Part shown: positions 8,969-17,642 of the stretch, in pieces
Layout: each line of letters opens with the position of its first letter
Position numbering within the stretch: position 1 is the stretch's first letter
Source: Methanomethylovorans hollandica DSM 15978
Lineage (GTDB): Archaea; Halobacteriota; Methanosarcinia; Methanosarcinales; Methanosarcinaceae
Direction of reading: 5' to 3'
Length of the DNA stretch: 64,000 bases
Assembly: GCF_000328665.1 (NCBI RefSeq)
Contig: NC_019977.1
Coordinates: 2,100,011 to 2,164,010, forward strand
The notes under the pieces: model-generated
What the model was told of the DNA's origin: nothing
Databases searched by the model: none
The model's input: the letters and a program-made list of their open reading frames with translations, nothing else
Translations under genes and position numbers: made by a program

Positions 8969-9808
8969 TTACACCTGTTTTTTAAATCCAACAACAGAAT
9001 CTACTATCTTTGTGAATTCCCTTGACCACTCAGTGGAATCGGCATCCAGAGTATGCACCTTTCCGCTATCCTCGATCTCAGCGAGCTTTGGATCCATGGG
9101 CAAAGCGCCAAGCACCGGCACATCAAAGTCCTTGGCTGCCTTTTCAACTCCACCTTTACTGAAAAGATCTATTCTCTCATCACAATGAGGGCAGATGATC
9201 ACACTCATATTCTCCACTATGCCGATCACAGGAACCTTTAGCATATGGGCGAAGGTAATAGACTTGCGTACACTTACCAGTGCCATGTCCTGAGGTGTAG
9301 TGACGACCACAGCACCATCGATCTTTTCAATGAGCTGAGCAATGCTGAGGGGCTCATCACCGGTTCCCGGTGGCAGGTCAACGATCAGGTAATCAAGCTT
9401 TCCCCATGAAACATCTTCCAGGAACTGTTTGATAGCTGCCATCTTGGCCGGTCCTCTCCATATCACTGGAGAATCCTTGTCCTCAATTAGTAAGGCAATG
9501 GACATAACTTTGAGGTTATCTGTCACTGATACTGGAACAATGCCTTTCTCGTCCACTTCAGGTCTTTTGTCCTCTATCCCGAACATCTTGGGAATGCTTG
9601 GTCCGTGAATGTCACCGTCAAGGAGACCAACTTTGAATCCTTTTCGGGCAAGCTGGGCAGCAAGATTGGCTGCAACAGTACTTTTGCCGACCCCACCTTT
9701 TCCACTCATTACCATTATCTTGTTCTTAATAGCCCTCATATTGGCAACTAATTTTGATTCCTGTGGTTTCTGGAGCAGATCCTGCGTTTTCTGAACTTTC
9801 TTGTCCAT
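8969..9808 (-). CDS. Mrp/NBP35-family Fe-S carrier ATPase
   Basis: A 279-residue cytoplasmic P-loop protein. The deviant Walker A is GKGGVGKST (36-44), with GDIHGPSIPKMFG, the Walker B-like DYLIVDLPPGTGDEP and a C-terminal CPHC motif near residue 210 that can bridge a [4Fe-4S] cluster between subunits. This is the ApbC/NBP35 family of Fe-S cluster scaffold or carrier proteins, which in methanogens can transfer clusters to apo-proteins. A ribosome binding site aggtga precedes the start. It lies just downstream of the DUF134 gene on the same strand (53 bp), a recurring pair in archaea and sulfate reducers. Confidence 0.88.
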   Translation of the reverse strand: MDKKVQKTQDLLQKPQESKLVANMRAIKNKIMVMSGKGGVGKSTVAANLAAQLARKGFKVGLLDGDIHGPSIPKMFGIEDKRPEVDEKGIVPVSVTDNLKVMSIALLIEDKDSPVIWRGPAKMAAIKQFLEDVSWGKLDYLIVDLPPGTGDEPLSIAQLIEKIDGAVVVTTPQDMALVSVRKSITFAHMLKVPVIGIVENMSVIICPHCDERIDLFSKGGVEKAAKDFDVPVLGALPMDPKLAEIEDSGKVHTLDADSTEWSREFTKIVDSVVGFKKQV

Positions 9809-9861
9809 ATTGTTTCACCTGAATGATAATTCAAATTTTAAGAGATATCCGTGCATGTGGC

Positions 9862-10197
9862 TTATGCTGACCTTCTGCAACCTTTGTTTTCCTCTCCGAC
9901 AGTGACATAATCCCCGCCTGAGATCTCGATAGCTTTCCCATTAGTGAGAGCAAAAGTAACTTTTCTTCTGGCACTTTGCAGATCTTCCCAGAAGGCTCTT
10001 CTTGATATCCCCATTTTAAGGGATGCCTCTTCCTGTGTAAGACCTTCAAGATCCACAAGACGCAAAGCCTCAAGTTCTTCTATTGCAATACAAACTACCT
10101 CCAGTTCACGTAGAGGCACTCCTCTTGGTTTAAAATAGATCACTTCCGGAGTAAGCTCCACACGTCGTGGGCACTTAGGACGTCCTCGCTCTTTCAT
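9862..10197 (-). CDS. DUF134 (UPF0251) family HTH protein
   Basis: A 111-residue protein. It begins with a conserved [10 protein letters not shown] segment, followed by YFKPRGVPL and a sigma-70 region-4-like helix-turn-helix ([22 protein letters not shown], about residues 52-75). It ends in a Cys-containing tail. DUF134 proteins are small putative DNA-binding proteins often found beside Mrp/NBP35 and NifX-like genes, as here, and are suspected to be regulators of Fe-S or metal-cofactor genes. No target is proven. The ribosome binding site is weak. Confidence 0.8.
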   Translation of the reverse strand: MKERGRPKCPRRVELTPEVIYFKPRGVPLRELEVVCIAIEELEALRLVDLEGLTQEEASLKMGISRRAFWEDLQSARRKVTFALTNGKAIEISGGDYVTVGEENKGCRRSA

Positions 10198-10268
10198 AGC
10201 ATTTTTTCACAATGGATATTAATTATATATAGTTTCCTACAGTCAAAAGTGACCCGATGTAGAAAGGG

Positions 10269-11252
10269 TCAAGATGCTTTATAATATCTTCCATTTTTGG
10301 ATACGATACTTATTATATCGTCAGAGGAGATCAGTTTTTCCAGAATAGGAGTCAGTTGTGCACTTGAGATACCAAGGGATGCACATATTTGCTCGCAAGT
10401 GCAAGGCCTTCTAAGTATAAGGTCATAAACCTCTTCTCCCAAATTTTCGTGCTGCATGCTTGACCTTTCTCGTCTCAGGCCTTTGAGTACCAGTTTCACT
10501 CTATCCCTTCCAAGCTCTGCACCAAATCTGTGTGCTATCTCCTTTAATCTTATTTCTGCCACCGGAACAATGAACTTCTCCGCAGATGGCCTGCTGACAG
10601 TTAGTATCTCTATCTCGTCCGGATCAATGGTTTTAATGACCTCTATAAGCTTGGTAATCTCCTCATCCGTACTATTCACCAGATACCCATTGGTTGAATC
10701 AACAAGCATTACCTCAATCCCAAGTCTGGGACATTTTTCCAGATCTTTCATTGCCTGCAACCCTTTAATGATGTTATTAAGTCGTATACCTTCAACAGGC
10801 CTGTGTATGGCTCTGAACGTATCTTCATTGCCAGAAACAAGGGTTGCTATTACAAGATCTGCTTCAGCAAGATTGGAACGCACGTCATCCCTGTCCACAA
10901 GAGAAGAATTTGTTAGCACACAAACAGATTGATCTGTGATCTGTTTTACTCCTAGTATCATTGATCCAAGTGAAAGGTTAAGTGTGGGTTCGCATGTACC
11001 GGAAAAAGTAATATAATCAAGGTTTTCGATATTCCTGTGAAAAGATCTGATCCCCTCCACCACTTCTTTGGTGGTGACGGCTCCTGTAACATTTTCCGGT
11101 GCTTTTACCATATTATCTACATGTCCCAACTGACAATAGACACAATCAAAATTACAATTCTTCTTTGAATCCTTTCTTTTGATCACATCGATACCCAAGG
11201 ACCTTCCAAGCCTTCTTGAAAGAATGGGACCATAGATAATTCTTGATTTCAT
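10269..11252 (-). CDS. Radical SAM protein with C-terminal winged helix (COG0731-like)
   Basis: A 327-residue Fe-S enzyme. The radical SAM motif is C33-x3-C37-x2-C40 (CNFDCVYC), followed by TFSGTCEPTL, which matches the GGE-like SAM-binding strand. The C-terminal 60 residues (LGEEVYDLILRRPCTCEQICASLGISSAQL) look like a winged-helix domain. The family is COG0731-like, related in sequence style to wybutosine enzymes but without the TYW1 flavodoxin domain; the reaction is unknown. It shares the strand of the DUF134/Mrp genes with a gap of 71 bp, so it could be co-transcribed with them. Confidence 0.75.
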   Translation of the reverse strand: MKSRIIYGPILSRRLGRSLGIDVIKRKDSKKNCNFDCVYCQLGHVDNMVKAPENVTGAVTTKEVVEGIRSFHRNIENLDYITFSGTCEPTLNLSLGSMILGVKQITDQSVCVLTNSSLVDRDDVRSNLAEADLVIATLVSGNEDTFRAIHRPVEGIRLNNIIKGLQAMKDLEKCPRLGIEVMLVDSTNGYLVNSTDEEITKLIEVIKTIDPDEIEILTVSRPSAEKFIVPVAEIRLKEIAHRFGAELGRDRVKLVLKGLRRERSSMQHENLGEEVYDLILRRPCTCEQICASLGISSAQLTPILEKLISSDDIISIVSKNGRYYKAS

Positions 11253-11288
11253 TTATTCTACGACCTAAGTATTATTGATGTGTATTAT

Positions 11289-11999
11289 TCAAAACTCCAC
11301 AGAATATCCTGCAAAAACATCGACAAAAGCATCCGGATATTTCATCCTGATCTCTTCTTTATGAGCTGTACAATGACCCGCACCTATCAAATGCATGCCT
11401 TTGAATAGACCATATTCCTGGCTGTCGTGCAGACCACCCACGATACCAACTACATTACCATAAGAAGAAGCCGCATCCAATATTGCAGGAAGCCCAGGGT
11501 GGGCGCAACCAGTTATAACATACAGTCCTTTACTGGAATACAGTATCAAAGATTGTTCTTTTATTTCTTTTCCAAGCTCGCCAGTCGTGTAGATTCCTTT
11601 ACATATCTCCTGAGGTTCTTTTATCTCATACAACCTCGGATTCATGGAAACATCCACCTCCGAAAAAGAGAGATAAGTACCCCCCTGTTTTCTCCTTGTA
11701 GAGATCTCTCTTTTCAGATTGGATGAAAAACTTGCCGGTATAAAGATGTCCACATCTGACTGCATATTGAGGAAAGTTGGCACACCGCCAATGTGATCCC
11801 AGTGCTGATGAGATAGCACCAGAATGTTAACATCTTCAGGAGAAAAACCAAGTTTTGCCATATTTGCCAGAAGAACATGGCCATCCCAACCAGTGTCAAA
11901 AAGAATATTATGCCCTGCAGTTTCAATTAAGCAAGAAAAACCCCACCCGCTATTCAAACCTTTCTTTGCTTCATTATCATAAATTACCGTAAGCTTCAT
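11289..11999 (-). CDS. Metallo-beta-lactamase-fold hydrolase (COG1237-like)
   Basis: A 236-residue enzyme of the metallo-beta-lactamase superfamily with SHQHWDHIGG at residues 63-72, an early FDTGWDG and a late VVGIVGGLHD. It resembles the COG1237 group, which includes an enzyme implicated in 7,8-dihydropterin (methanopterin) synthesis. I start at 11999 because GGAG sits about eight bases upstream and the extra 49 residues in a longer frame look non-coding and would overlap the divergent gene. The substrate is unproven; a role in methanopterin synthesis is possible but inferred from family name only. Confidence 0.75.
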   Translation of the reverse strand: MKLTVIYDNEAKKGLNSGWGFSCLIETAGHNILFDTGWDGHVLLANMAKLGFSPEDVNILVLSHQHWDHIGGVPTFLNMQSDVDIFIPASFSSNLKREISTRRKQGGTYLSFSEVDVSMNPRLYEIKEPQEICKGIYTTGELGKEIKEQSLILYSSKGLYVITGCAHPGLPAILDAASSYGNVVGIVGGLHDSQEYGLFKGMHLIGAGHCTAHKEEIRMKYPDAFVDVFAGYSVEF

Positions 12000-12140
12000 A
12001 TTGATACTCCGAACCGACAATAATCGCCTCTTATTGAACCATATTAAACACATGTGAGAATAAATATATATAACTATCTGAAAAGTCTTAAATATAAAAT
12101 CTCCATATAGAGAATATAAGAAATGATAGGAGAATAATTT

Positions 12141-14075
12141 TTGCACTATGGTCTTGGTATTGATACCGGTGGAACGTACACCGATGCTGTCCTTTTAAGA
12201 GGATCAGACGGTATGATCGTAGATTCTAAAAAAGCGTTTACCACATATCCTGACCTCCAGATCGGCATAAGTTCGGTTCTGGATGCCCTTGACCAGGAAC
12301 TGCTTAGCCAGGTCAACCTCGTGTCAGTCTCTACCACTCTTTCCACTAATTCGTTACTTGAAGGCACAGGAACCCCGGTGGGACTTATACTCATTGGGCA
12401 GCACCCTGTGGATAAGGAATTCCCCACTACGGATTTCATTGTGGTTCCTGGCGGCCATGGTCCAAGCGGTGAGGAGGAAGTGCCCTTAGATAGTGAAGTT
12501 ATCAGGGAGTTTGGCATCGGGACAAAGGACAAAGTGTCAGCATATGCTATCTCAGCCTTCTTTGGTACAAGGAACCCCGACCATGAACTGCGGGCAAAAT
12601 CCCTGATCCAGAAGATAACTGGTAAACCTGTCGTATGTGGTCACGAACTTTCCCAGGAACTAGGAGCCTATGAAAGGGCAGTGACTGCTGTGCTTAATGC
12701 TCAATTGATACCTGTTACGCATCATTTCGTCAGCGCTGTGATGGCAGATATCAGGAAAAGAGGTATAGATGCCAGGATGCTGATGCTGAAATGTGACGGT
12801 TCTGTGTACAATCTGGAGGATGCTCTGGAAAAGCCTATTGAGACCATTTTTTCCGGCCCTGCTGCAAGTCTTCTCGGAGCATCGTATCTTGCAAAACTGG
12901 ACACATGTGCAGCTATAGATGTGGGAGGAACCAGTACCGATGTATCTGCCATATACCACGGAGTACCGGAAATAAGCGCTTCGGGTTCTATGGTGGGTGG
13001 GTGGAAAACAAGAGTAAGAGCTATGAAGATGGAAACTTCAGCCACTGGTGGAGACAGCCATGTATGGATAACTGATGGAAAAGTGAAGATAGGCCCCAGA
13101 CGTGTTATTCCCCTGTGTGTTGCTGCTATTAAGTATCCAGGTCTGTTGCAGAAACTTAATCTTATGAGGCTGCTGCCCCGTAAGTCACTGGATGAGAACT
13201 ATCAGCCCACCAAATTCTTTGTACGGACCGGCTATGCTAGCAATGGGCTGAATAATGAGGAAGCTGAAATGCTTCAGCATATCGGAAGCGACCCTATCAG
13301 CATACATGAACTCTATAAATATATGCATGCCATGCCTTCCGGAAAGATAATTGATTCACTTATAAAGAAAAGACTGGTGCAAGCTATTGGTTTCACTCCT
13401 ACGGATGCTTTGCACGTGAGAGGAGAATACACTGCCTGGAACCTGGATGCTTCCCACATGGGTGCTGAGCTCCTTTCCCGCCACAACGGCAGTAAGAAAT
13501 ATGAATTTTGCACCCATGTGAAAGAACATGTGGCAAGGAATATGGCATACAGTCAGATGGCTTTTCTTTTGCCTGAAAGGTCCAGACCCCTTGTGGATGA
13601 CCTGCTGAGTGGTCTGTATCCGGCAAAGTTCAGCCTGAAATTGCCTATTGTATTATTGGGAGGACCTGTAAAAGCATATTCAGAGGAAATGTCTGCACTT
13701 TTAGATGCTGAAATTATTGTCCCGGAACATGCAGATGTGGGGAATGCAGTGGGAGCTCTTGCCGGAAAAGGCGTCAAGAAAGTTGAAGTGCTGATCATGC
13801 CAGTGTCCATAGAAAAACCTGCAGAGGATTTCCTTATCTTCTATCCGGGTGGAAGGGAACATGTTGTAGATTACAGAGAAGCCTTTGAGAGAGCAAGGCA
13901 GATCGGACTGGACATGGTGCTTGAATATGAAAATAGATGCGGGGTAAGCAAAGAAGAGACCCAGACTAATATTTCAGTGAAGAACATTTCTCCTGAGAAC
14001 TGGCCTTATCCACCTCTGGAAACCAGGATTACCGTTGTGGGCATAGGCAATCCCATGATGATAATAAAGAAATAA
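12141..14075 (+). CDS. Hydantoinase/oxoprolinase-family protein
   Basis: A 644-residue protein of the ASKHA fold. The N-terminus GIDTGGTYTDAVLL is the phosphate-1 motif of hydantoinase/oxoprolinase N-domains; AAIDVGGTSTDVSAI (about 255-269) is the second nucleotide motif of HyuA. Family members hydrolyse cyclic amides such as hydantoin or 5-oxoproline with ATP, or carboxylate ketones. The one here lacks a neighbouring HyuB-like subunit, so the reaction is unknown. The start is TTG at 12141, with ataggaga upstream and no in-frame ATG nearby. It is divergent from the MBL gene and followed by the NifX-like pair. Confidence 0.8.
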   Translation: MHYGLGIDTGGTYTDAVLLRGSDGMIVDSKKAFTTYPDLQIGISSVLDALDQELLSQVNLVSVSTTLSTNSLLEGTGTPVGLILIGQHPVDKEFPTTDFIVVPGGHGPSGEEEVPLDSEVIREFGIGTKDKVSAYAISAFFGTRNPDHELRAKSLIQKITGKPVVCGHELSQELGAYERAVTAVLNAQLIPVTHHFVSAVMADIRKRGIDARMLMLKCDGSVYNLEDALEKPIETIFSGPAASLLGASYLAKLDTCAAIDVGGTSTDVSAIYHGVPEISASGSMVGGWKTRVRAMKMETSATGGDSHVWITDGKVKIGPRRVIPLCVAAIKYPGLLQKLNLMRLLPRKSLDENYQPTKFFVRTGYASNGLNNEEAEMLQHIGSDPISIHELYKYMHAMPSGKIIDSLIKKRLVQAIGFTPTDALHVRGEYTAWNLDASHMGAELLSRHNGSKKYEFCTHVKEHVARNMAYSQMAFLLPERSRPLVDDLLSGLYPAKFSLKLPIVLLGGPVKAYSEEMSALLDAEIIVPEHADVGNAVGALAGKGVKKVEVLIMPVSIEKPAEDFLIFYPGGREHVVDYREAFERARQIGLDMVLEYENRCGVSKEETQTNISVKNISPENWPYPPLETRITVVGIGNPMMIIKK

Positions 14076-14241
14076 AAATATTAATTTTTACACTTACAGT
14101 AAACTAATCTTTTATTTATATAAGACAAGGTTGTATTAAATTTAGTATATTAAGTTTTCGAGGTATGTATTTATATTTTATCTCATATTAGAGTAAATAA
14201 CAATAAAGAATAGACTTAAAAATACGTAATATAAACGGGCC

Positions 14242-14574
14242 ATGAGCAAAATGAAGATATGCGTTACTACGAAGGACAATGGTCCTGAAGCGAAAACTGA
14301 CCCACATTTTGGAAGATGTGCATATTTTATGTTCTTAGATACGGACACCATACAGCATGAATTTGTGAAGAATCCCTATGCTGCTGAATCCCAGGGTGCT
14401 GGCGTGCAGGCTGCACAGTATATTGCAGACCAGGGAGCAGACATGCTGATCTGCGGGAACCCTGGCCCAAATGCCGTATCAGTAATGGAAACTGCAGGCA
14501 TAAGGATAGTGAAGTATCCCGAAATGAAAGCTACGGAAGCTGTACAAAAATTTCTTGAAACAAATGATATTTAA
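14242..14574 (+). CDS. Dinitrogenase iron-molybdenum cofactor (NifX/NifB-C) family protein 1
   Basis: A 110-residue single-domain protein of the NifX/NafY fold: KICVTTKDNG, then DPHFGRCAYF, QAAQYIADQGADMLICGNPGPNA and a final KYPEMKATEAVQKFL. Such proteins bind metal-cofactor precursors in nitrogenase assembly, but stand-alone versions occur widely in non-fixing anaerobes. No nif structural genes are present in this window. The start could also be the ATG at 14251. It ends 11 bp before a paralogue and lies upstream of two MinD-ferredoxin ATPases. Confidence 0.82.
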   Translation: MSKMKICVTTKDNGPEAKTDPHFGRCAYFMFLDTDTIQHEFVKNPYAAESQGAGVQAAQYIADQGADMLICGNPGPNAVSVMETAGIRIVKYPEMKATEAVQKFLETNDI

Positions 14575-14585
14575 AAGGTGAAAAT

Positions 14586-15011
14586 ATGAAGATATGTGTA
14601 CCATCTATGGGTGAAACTGGCCTGGAAGACCAGGTCGGACAGCATTTTGGAAAAGTTTTGAACTATATTATGTACGATACAGAAACCAGCGAAGTTTCAG
14701 TAATACCCAATACAAGTGAGCACAATGGCGGAGTAGGCCTGCCTCCTGAACTGATGTCCCAAAATGGAGTCAGTGTTATGCTTTGCGGAGGTCTTGGGAC
14801 AAAAGCTGTTGCAATGTTTGAGCAATATGGAATAGAAGTATATGTGGGAGCGCAGGGCACTATCTGGGATGCTCTGAAAGCATGGGAAACAGGAAAATTA
14901 CAAAAGGCAACCATGGACAACGCATGCACTTCTCATGAACACGACGACCACAATCATAGCCATGATCATCACAATCATCACAGTCATGATCACGGTCATC
15001 AGCACCACTAA
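14586..15011 (+). CDS. NifX-family protein 2 with histidine-rich tail
   Basis: A 141-residue paralogue of the preceding gene: KICVPSMGETGLEDQVGQHF, then LPPELMSQNGVSVMLCGGLG and YVGAQGTIWDALKAW. After residue about 115 it carries a tail of alternating His, Asp and Asn (about 17 His in the last 27 residues), a likely Ni/Zn/Fe/Co-binding or storage segment. The ribosome binding site aaaaggtg sits just upstream. It is in one operon with its paralogue and the two ATPases that follow. Confidence 0.85.
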   Translation: MKICVPSMGETGLEDQVGQHFGKVLNYIMYDTETSEVSVIPNTSEHNGGVGLPPELMSQNGVSVMLCGGLGTKAVAMFEQYGIEVYVGAQGTIWDALKAWETGKLQKATMDNACTSHEHDDHNHSHDHHNHHSHDHGHQHH

Positions 15012-15062
15012 AGTTCACATCCTCTGCAGAATGACAACAACATAAAAAGTAACAGAGGCTTC

Positions 15063-15908
15063 ATGAGAATAGCAGTAGCAAGTGGCAAAGGAGGTACTGG
15101 TAAGACCACAGTGTCCCTTAACCTTGCATTATCCCTTGGAAATGTTCAGCTCCTCGACTGTGATGTAGAAGAGCCGAACTGCAATCTGTTCCTGGACCAT
15201 AAACTTGAAAAAGTAGGAGATGTGGAGATCCAGGTACCTTTTATTTCAAAAGAAAAGTGTGATCTGTGTATGAAATGTGTAGATGTCTGCCGTTTCAACG
15301 CACTTGTTAAACTGCCTAAAAACCTCATGTTCTTTCCCAAATTATGCCATGGCTGTGGAGCATGTTCCATTATATGCCCACAGGGTGCTATATATGAGGA
15401 AGCAAGATCCATCGGGACCATTGAAAGGTCCGTTTCAAAAAATTGCGGCACAGAGCTATATCAAGGTCTATTGAATATCGGCGAGCCTATGGCCTCTCCT
15501 ATAATCCATGCACTTAAAACACATATTGATGATACAAGGACCGTGATCATAGACTCTCCGCCAGGTACTGCATGCCCGGTCATTTCTGCCATAACCGGGG
15601 CAGATTACTGTGTGCTTGTCGCTGAGCCCACACCTTTTGGATTACATGACCTGTCACTCGCAGTGGAACTGGTAAAAGAAATGTGTATCCCATATGGAGT
15701 GGTGATCAACAGATGTGACATAGGCGATGAAAGAGTGGAAAGATATTGTTCTGAGAACAACATTCCGGTGCTTATGAAGATACCAAATGAAATGAAAATA
15801 GCTGAACTGTACTCTAAGGGTATTCCTTTCGTGCTGCAAATGCCACACTGGAAAGAAAAGTTCCTTTATATGTTCAGACAACTCCAAGCGCTGATAGGAA
15901 GGTGTTGA
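15063..15908 (+). CDS. MinD-superfamily ATPase with inserted ferredoxin domain 1
   Basis: A 281-residue P-loop ATPase. Walker A is GKGGTGKTT (8-16). After QLLDCDVEEPN, a 2x[4Fe-4S] ferredoxin module is inserted: Cys 66, 69, 72, 76 and Cys 95, 98, 101, 105. The MinD-type VIIDSPPGTACPV follows. This is the COG1149 family, nearly always encoded as a tandem pair next to NifX-like and Mrp/NBP35 genes. It probably couples ATP hydrolysis to electron delivery or Fe-S handling (inference; no established substrate). The stop is immediately followed by the next gene with a shared aaggtg ribosome binding site. Confidence 0.85.
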   Translation: MRIAVASGKGGTGKTTVSLNLALSLGNVQLLDCDVEEPNCNLFLDHKLEKVGDVEIQVPFISKEKCDLCMKCVDVCRFNALVKLPKNLMFFPKLCHGCGACSIICPQGAIYEEARSIGTIERSVSKNCGTELYQGLLNIGEPMASPIIHALKTHIDDTRTVIIDSPPGTACPVISAITGADYCVLVAEPTPFGLHDLSLAVELVKEMCIPYGVVINRCDIGDERVERYCSENNIPVLMKIPNEMKIAELYSKGIPFVLQMPHWKEKFLYMFRQLQALIGRC

Positions 15909-15909
15909 A

Positions 15910-16782
15910 ATGCCACAAAAGATCACTGTTATCAGTGGCAAAGGTGGTACCGGCAAGACCACTCTTACAGCGGCTTTTGCTTCCCTCGCGAACAAAGTCC
16001 TGATAGCAGATTGTGACGTGGATGCTGCGGATATTCATCTGATACTGGATCCAGAATCGACCAGTAAAATGGATTTCTATGGCATGGAAGTAGCTTCAAT
16101 CAACGAGGACAAATGTTCTGCCTGTGGCTTATGTGTGGAAAGATGCAGGTTTGGTGCTATCTCAAAAGAATTGGTGATCGATGCACATATCTGCGAAGGA
16201 TGTGGCGTATGCTCGCTTATCTGTCCTGAAAATGCCATAACAATGAAGGAACATAAAGCTGGAGAAATATTCAGATCTGTAACAAGATTTGGTCCTTTAA
16301 TTCATGCGAGGTTAGGAATAGGAGAAGAGACCGGCGGAAAACTGGTCTCGATGGTTAGAAAGATCTCCAGTGAAATGGCTGCAGAGAATGACATTGATAT
16401 AATTATTATAGACGGACCTCCGGGAACAGGATGCTCTGTAATTGCTTCCATATCTGGCGTGGACCTTGTATTCATAGTTACAGAACCAAGTGTATCAGGG
16501 ATACATGACCTTGAGAGGGTACTTGAGGTCACTGCTCATTTTGGGATAAAGGCAGTTGTCTGTATCAACAAATACAACATCAATGAAGAAAAAACAGCAA
16601 ATATAGAAGAATTCTGTAAAATTAAAGGTATTGATGTAGTAGGCAAGCTCCCTCTGAGTGACATCCCCATTAAAGCAATGCTTGAAAGCCAAACAGTTAT
16701 AGAATATGATGATAGCATATTTTCCGGAGCAGTTAGGGACATGTGGCGTAAGATAATGACATGCGATACGTTGAAAGAATAA
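15910..16782 (+). CDS. MinD-superfamily ATPase with inserted ferredoxin domain 2
   Basis: A 290-residue paralogue of the preceding gene with the same layout: Walker A GKGGTGKTT (10-18), ADCDVDAADIH, ferredoxin Cys 69, 72, 75, 79 and 95, 98, 101, 105, then IIIDGPPGTGCSV. The start is one base after the previous stop, so the two are translationally coupled and probably form a heterodimer (inference). It is the last gene of the cluster; 650 bp of non-coding DNA follows. Confidence 0.85.
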   Translation: MPQKITVISGKGGTGKTTLTAAFASLANKVLIADCDVDAADIHLILDPESTSKMDFYGMEVASINEDKCSACGLCVERCRFGAISKELVIDAHICEGCGVCSLICPENAITMKEHKAGEIFRSVTRFGPLIHARLGIGEETGGKLVSMVRKISSEMAAENDIDIIIIDGPPGTGCSVIASISGVDLVFIVTEPSVSGIHDLERVLEVTAHFGIKAVVCINKYNINEEKTANIEEFCKIKGIDVVGKLPLSDIPIKAMLESQTVIEYDDSIFSGAVRDMWRKIMTCDTLKE

Positions 16783-17431
16783 AAGATGAGAGGTGGAATT
16801 TTTAAACTAGATGCACAATGAAAGGCATCTAAAAAGTAATTGCTAAAAAGTATTGTAATGAGAGACCAAGTTTACCTTAAAGCTTTCCTATGTGCGTTAA
16901 GTCATCAGTTGTCAGCTTAGTATTCTTATGTTCTGCCCTGCACATTGTTGGTTACTATCCATCCGAGCAAAGTATAATTTTTATGGGTATTCAGAAAAAA
17001 TATTGATTTTTTACGTTTTTGTTGGAGGAGGTAATTCTGGATGGATGGTAACACAACTTAGATTGTATTAAGCTTTTATTAGATATAAATATTACTGTGT
17101 TACCAAACATTATTTGCACCTTTTATTGTAGCTTATTATTTGAAAAAATACACTCTGCATTTGTACACAAATATTTTAAATCAATTAAATTTAAGTTATA
17201 ACATTCTATTTGAAATGGCTAATAACATATGGATTACTACTACAGGCATAGGGGTAGTATACCATCAGTTAAGGTAACATAAAAGATGCCACGATGTAAT
17301 ACATTAATAGAACATGTTTAAAGAAAAAACAACCATTCATCACCTTTTTATTGCATTATCACCTTTCTTTTAATAAGAATAGGAGAAACTTTTCATATAC
17401 CTATTCACTAAAAAGAGGAGGAAGAAAAGAT
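16783..17431. other. Intergenic region, 649 bp, rich in inverted repeats
   Basis: No convincing gene. A 7-bp stem TAGATGC/GCATCTA (16808-16831) follows the MinD operon. At 16947-17105 two overlapping long stems compete (see separate entry). The rest is AT-rich, with a TATA-like aagtataattttta at about 16970. A strong ribosome binding site (gaggagg, 17415-17421) at the right edge serves the Sm-like gene at 17432. Confidence 0.45.
16947..17105 (+). ncRNA. Candidate structured RNA or mobile-element relic with two competing stems
   Basis: Bases 16951-16964 pair with 17039-17052 over 14 bp (one G-T wobble), extended by GTTG/CAAC at 16947-16950 and 17054-17057 with one bulged base. The right arm also belongs to a second perfect 10-bp inverted repeat, 17046-17055 with 17096-17105. 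The two stems cannot form together. A ggaggagg followed by ATG (17041) lies at the right arm but opens only a six-codon frame. It could be a switch-like leader, a small RNA or a MITE relic. I cannot show it is transcribed. Confidence 0.35.
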
Positions 17432-17608
17432 ATGCAATCATTCATTGTTGAACACTATCTGCAAAAAAATGTAGATGTATATTGTGGTGGACCAGATACC
17501 TTCCAGGGAATAGTTGAAGCCTGTGCTGATGGAGTCCTTACTCTCAGGAAAGAGGACAAGTACACTCACATAGCTATTGACAAGATCATCGCTATCTGGG
17601 AGAAATAA
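17432..17608 (+). CDS. Small Sm/Lsm-like protein
   Basis: A 58-residue protein. The ATG at 17432 has an agaggagg ribosome binding site, which rules out the longer frame from 17351. The pattern is that of a short five-strand Sm barrel: V-V-Y-GG, TFQGIVEACADGVLTLR (Sm1-like G-V-x5-DG-L), then YTHIAIDKIIAIWE (Sm2-like). It is smaller than archaeal Lsm (70-80 residues) and lacks a clear RG motif. It could be an RNA-binding protein of methanogens or simply share the small barrel fold. Confidence 0.65.
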   Translation: MQSFIVEHYLQKNVDVYCGGPDTFQGIVEACADGVLTLRKEDKYTHIAIDKIIAIWEK

Positions 17609-17617
17609 TTCATCCGA

Positions 17618-17642
17618 GAGTAGAAAGTTTTACTTTCTACTC
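17618..17642 (+). terminator. Perfect 10-bp hairpin after the Sm-like gene
   Basis: GAGTAGAAAG (17618-17627) and CTTTCTACTC (17633-17642) flank a 5-nt loop, starting 9 bp after the stop of the Sm-like gene. There is no long T tract, so it may be a 3'-end stabiliser rather than a terminator. Confidence 0.55.

Noticed and set aside
11289-12146. Longer MBL gene starting at 12146
   Set aside because: The extra 49 residues look non-coding, would overlap the divergent hydantoinase-like gene, and a ribosome binding site precedes the internal ATG at 11999.
14242-16782. Nitrogenase cluster
   Set aside because: NifX-like domains alone do not indicate nitrogen fixation; no nifHDK genes or other nitrogenase components are present in the window.
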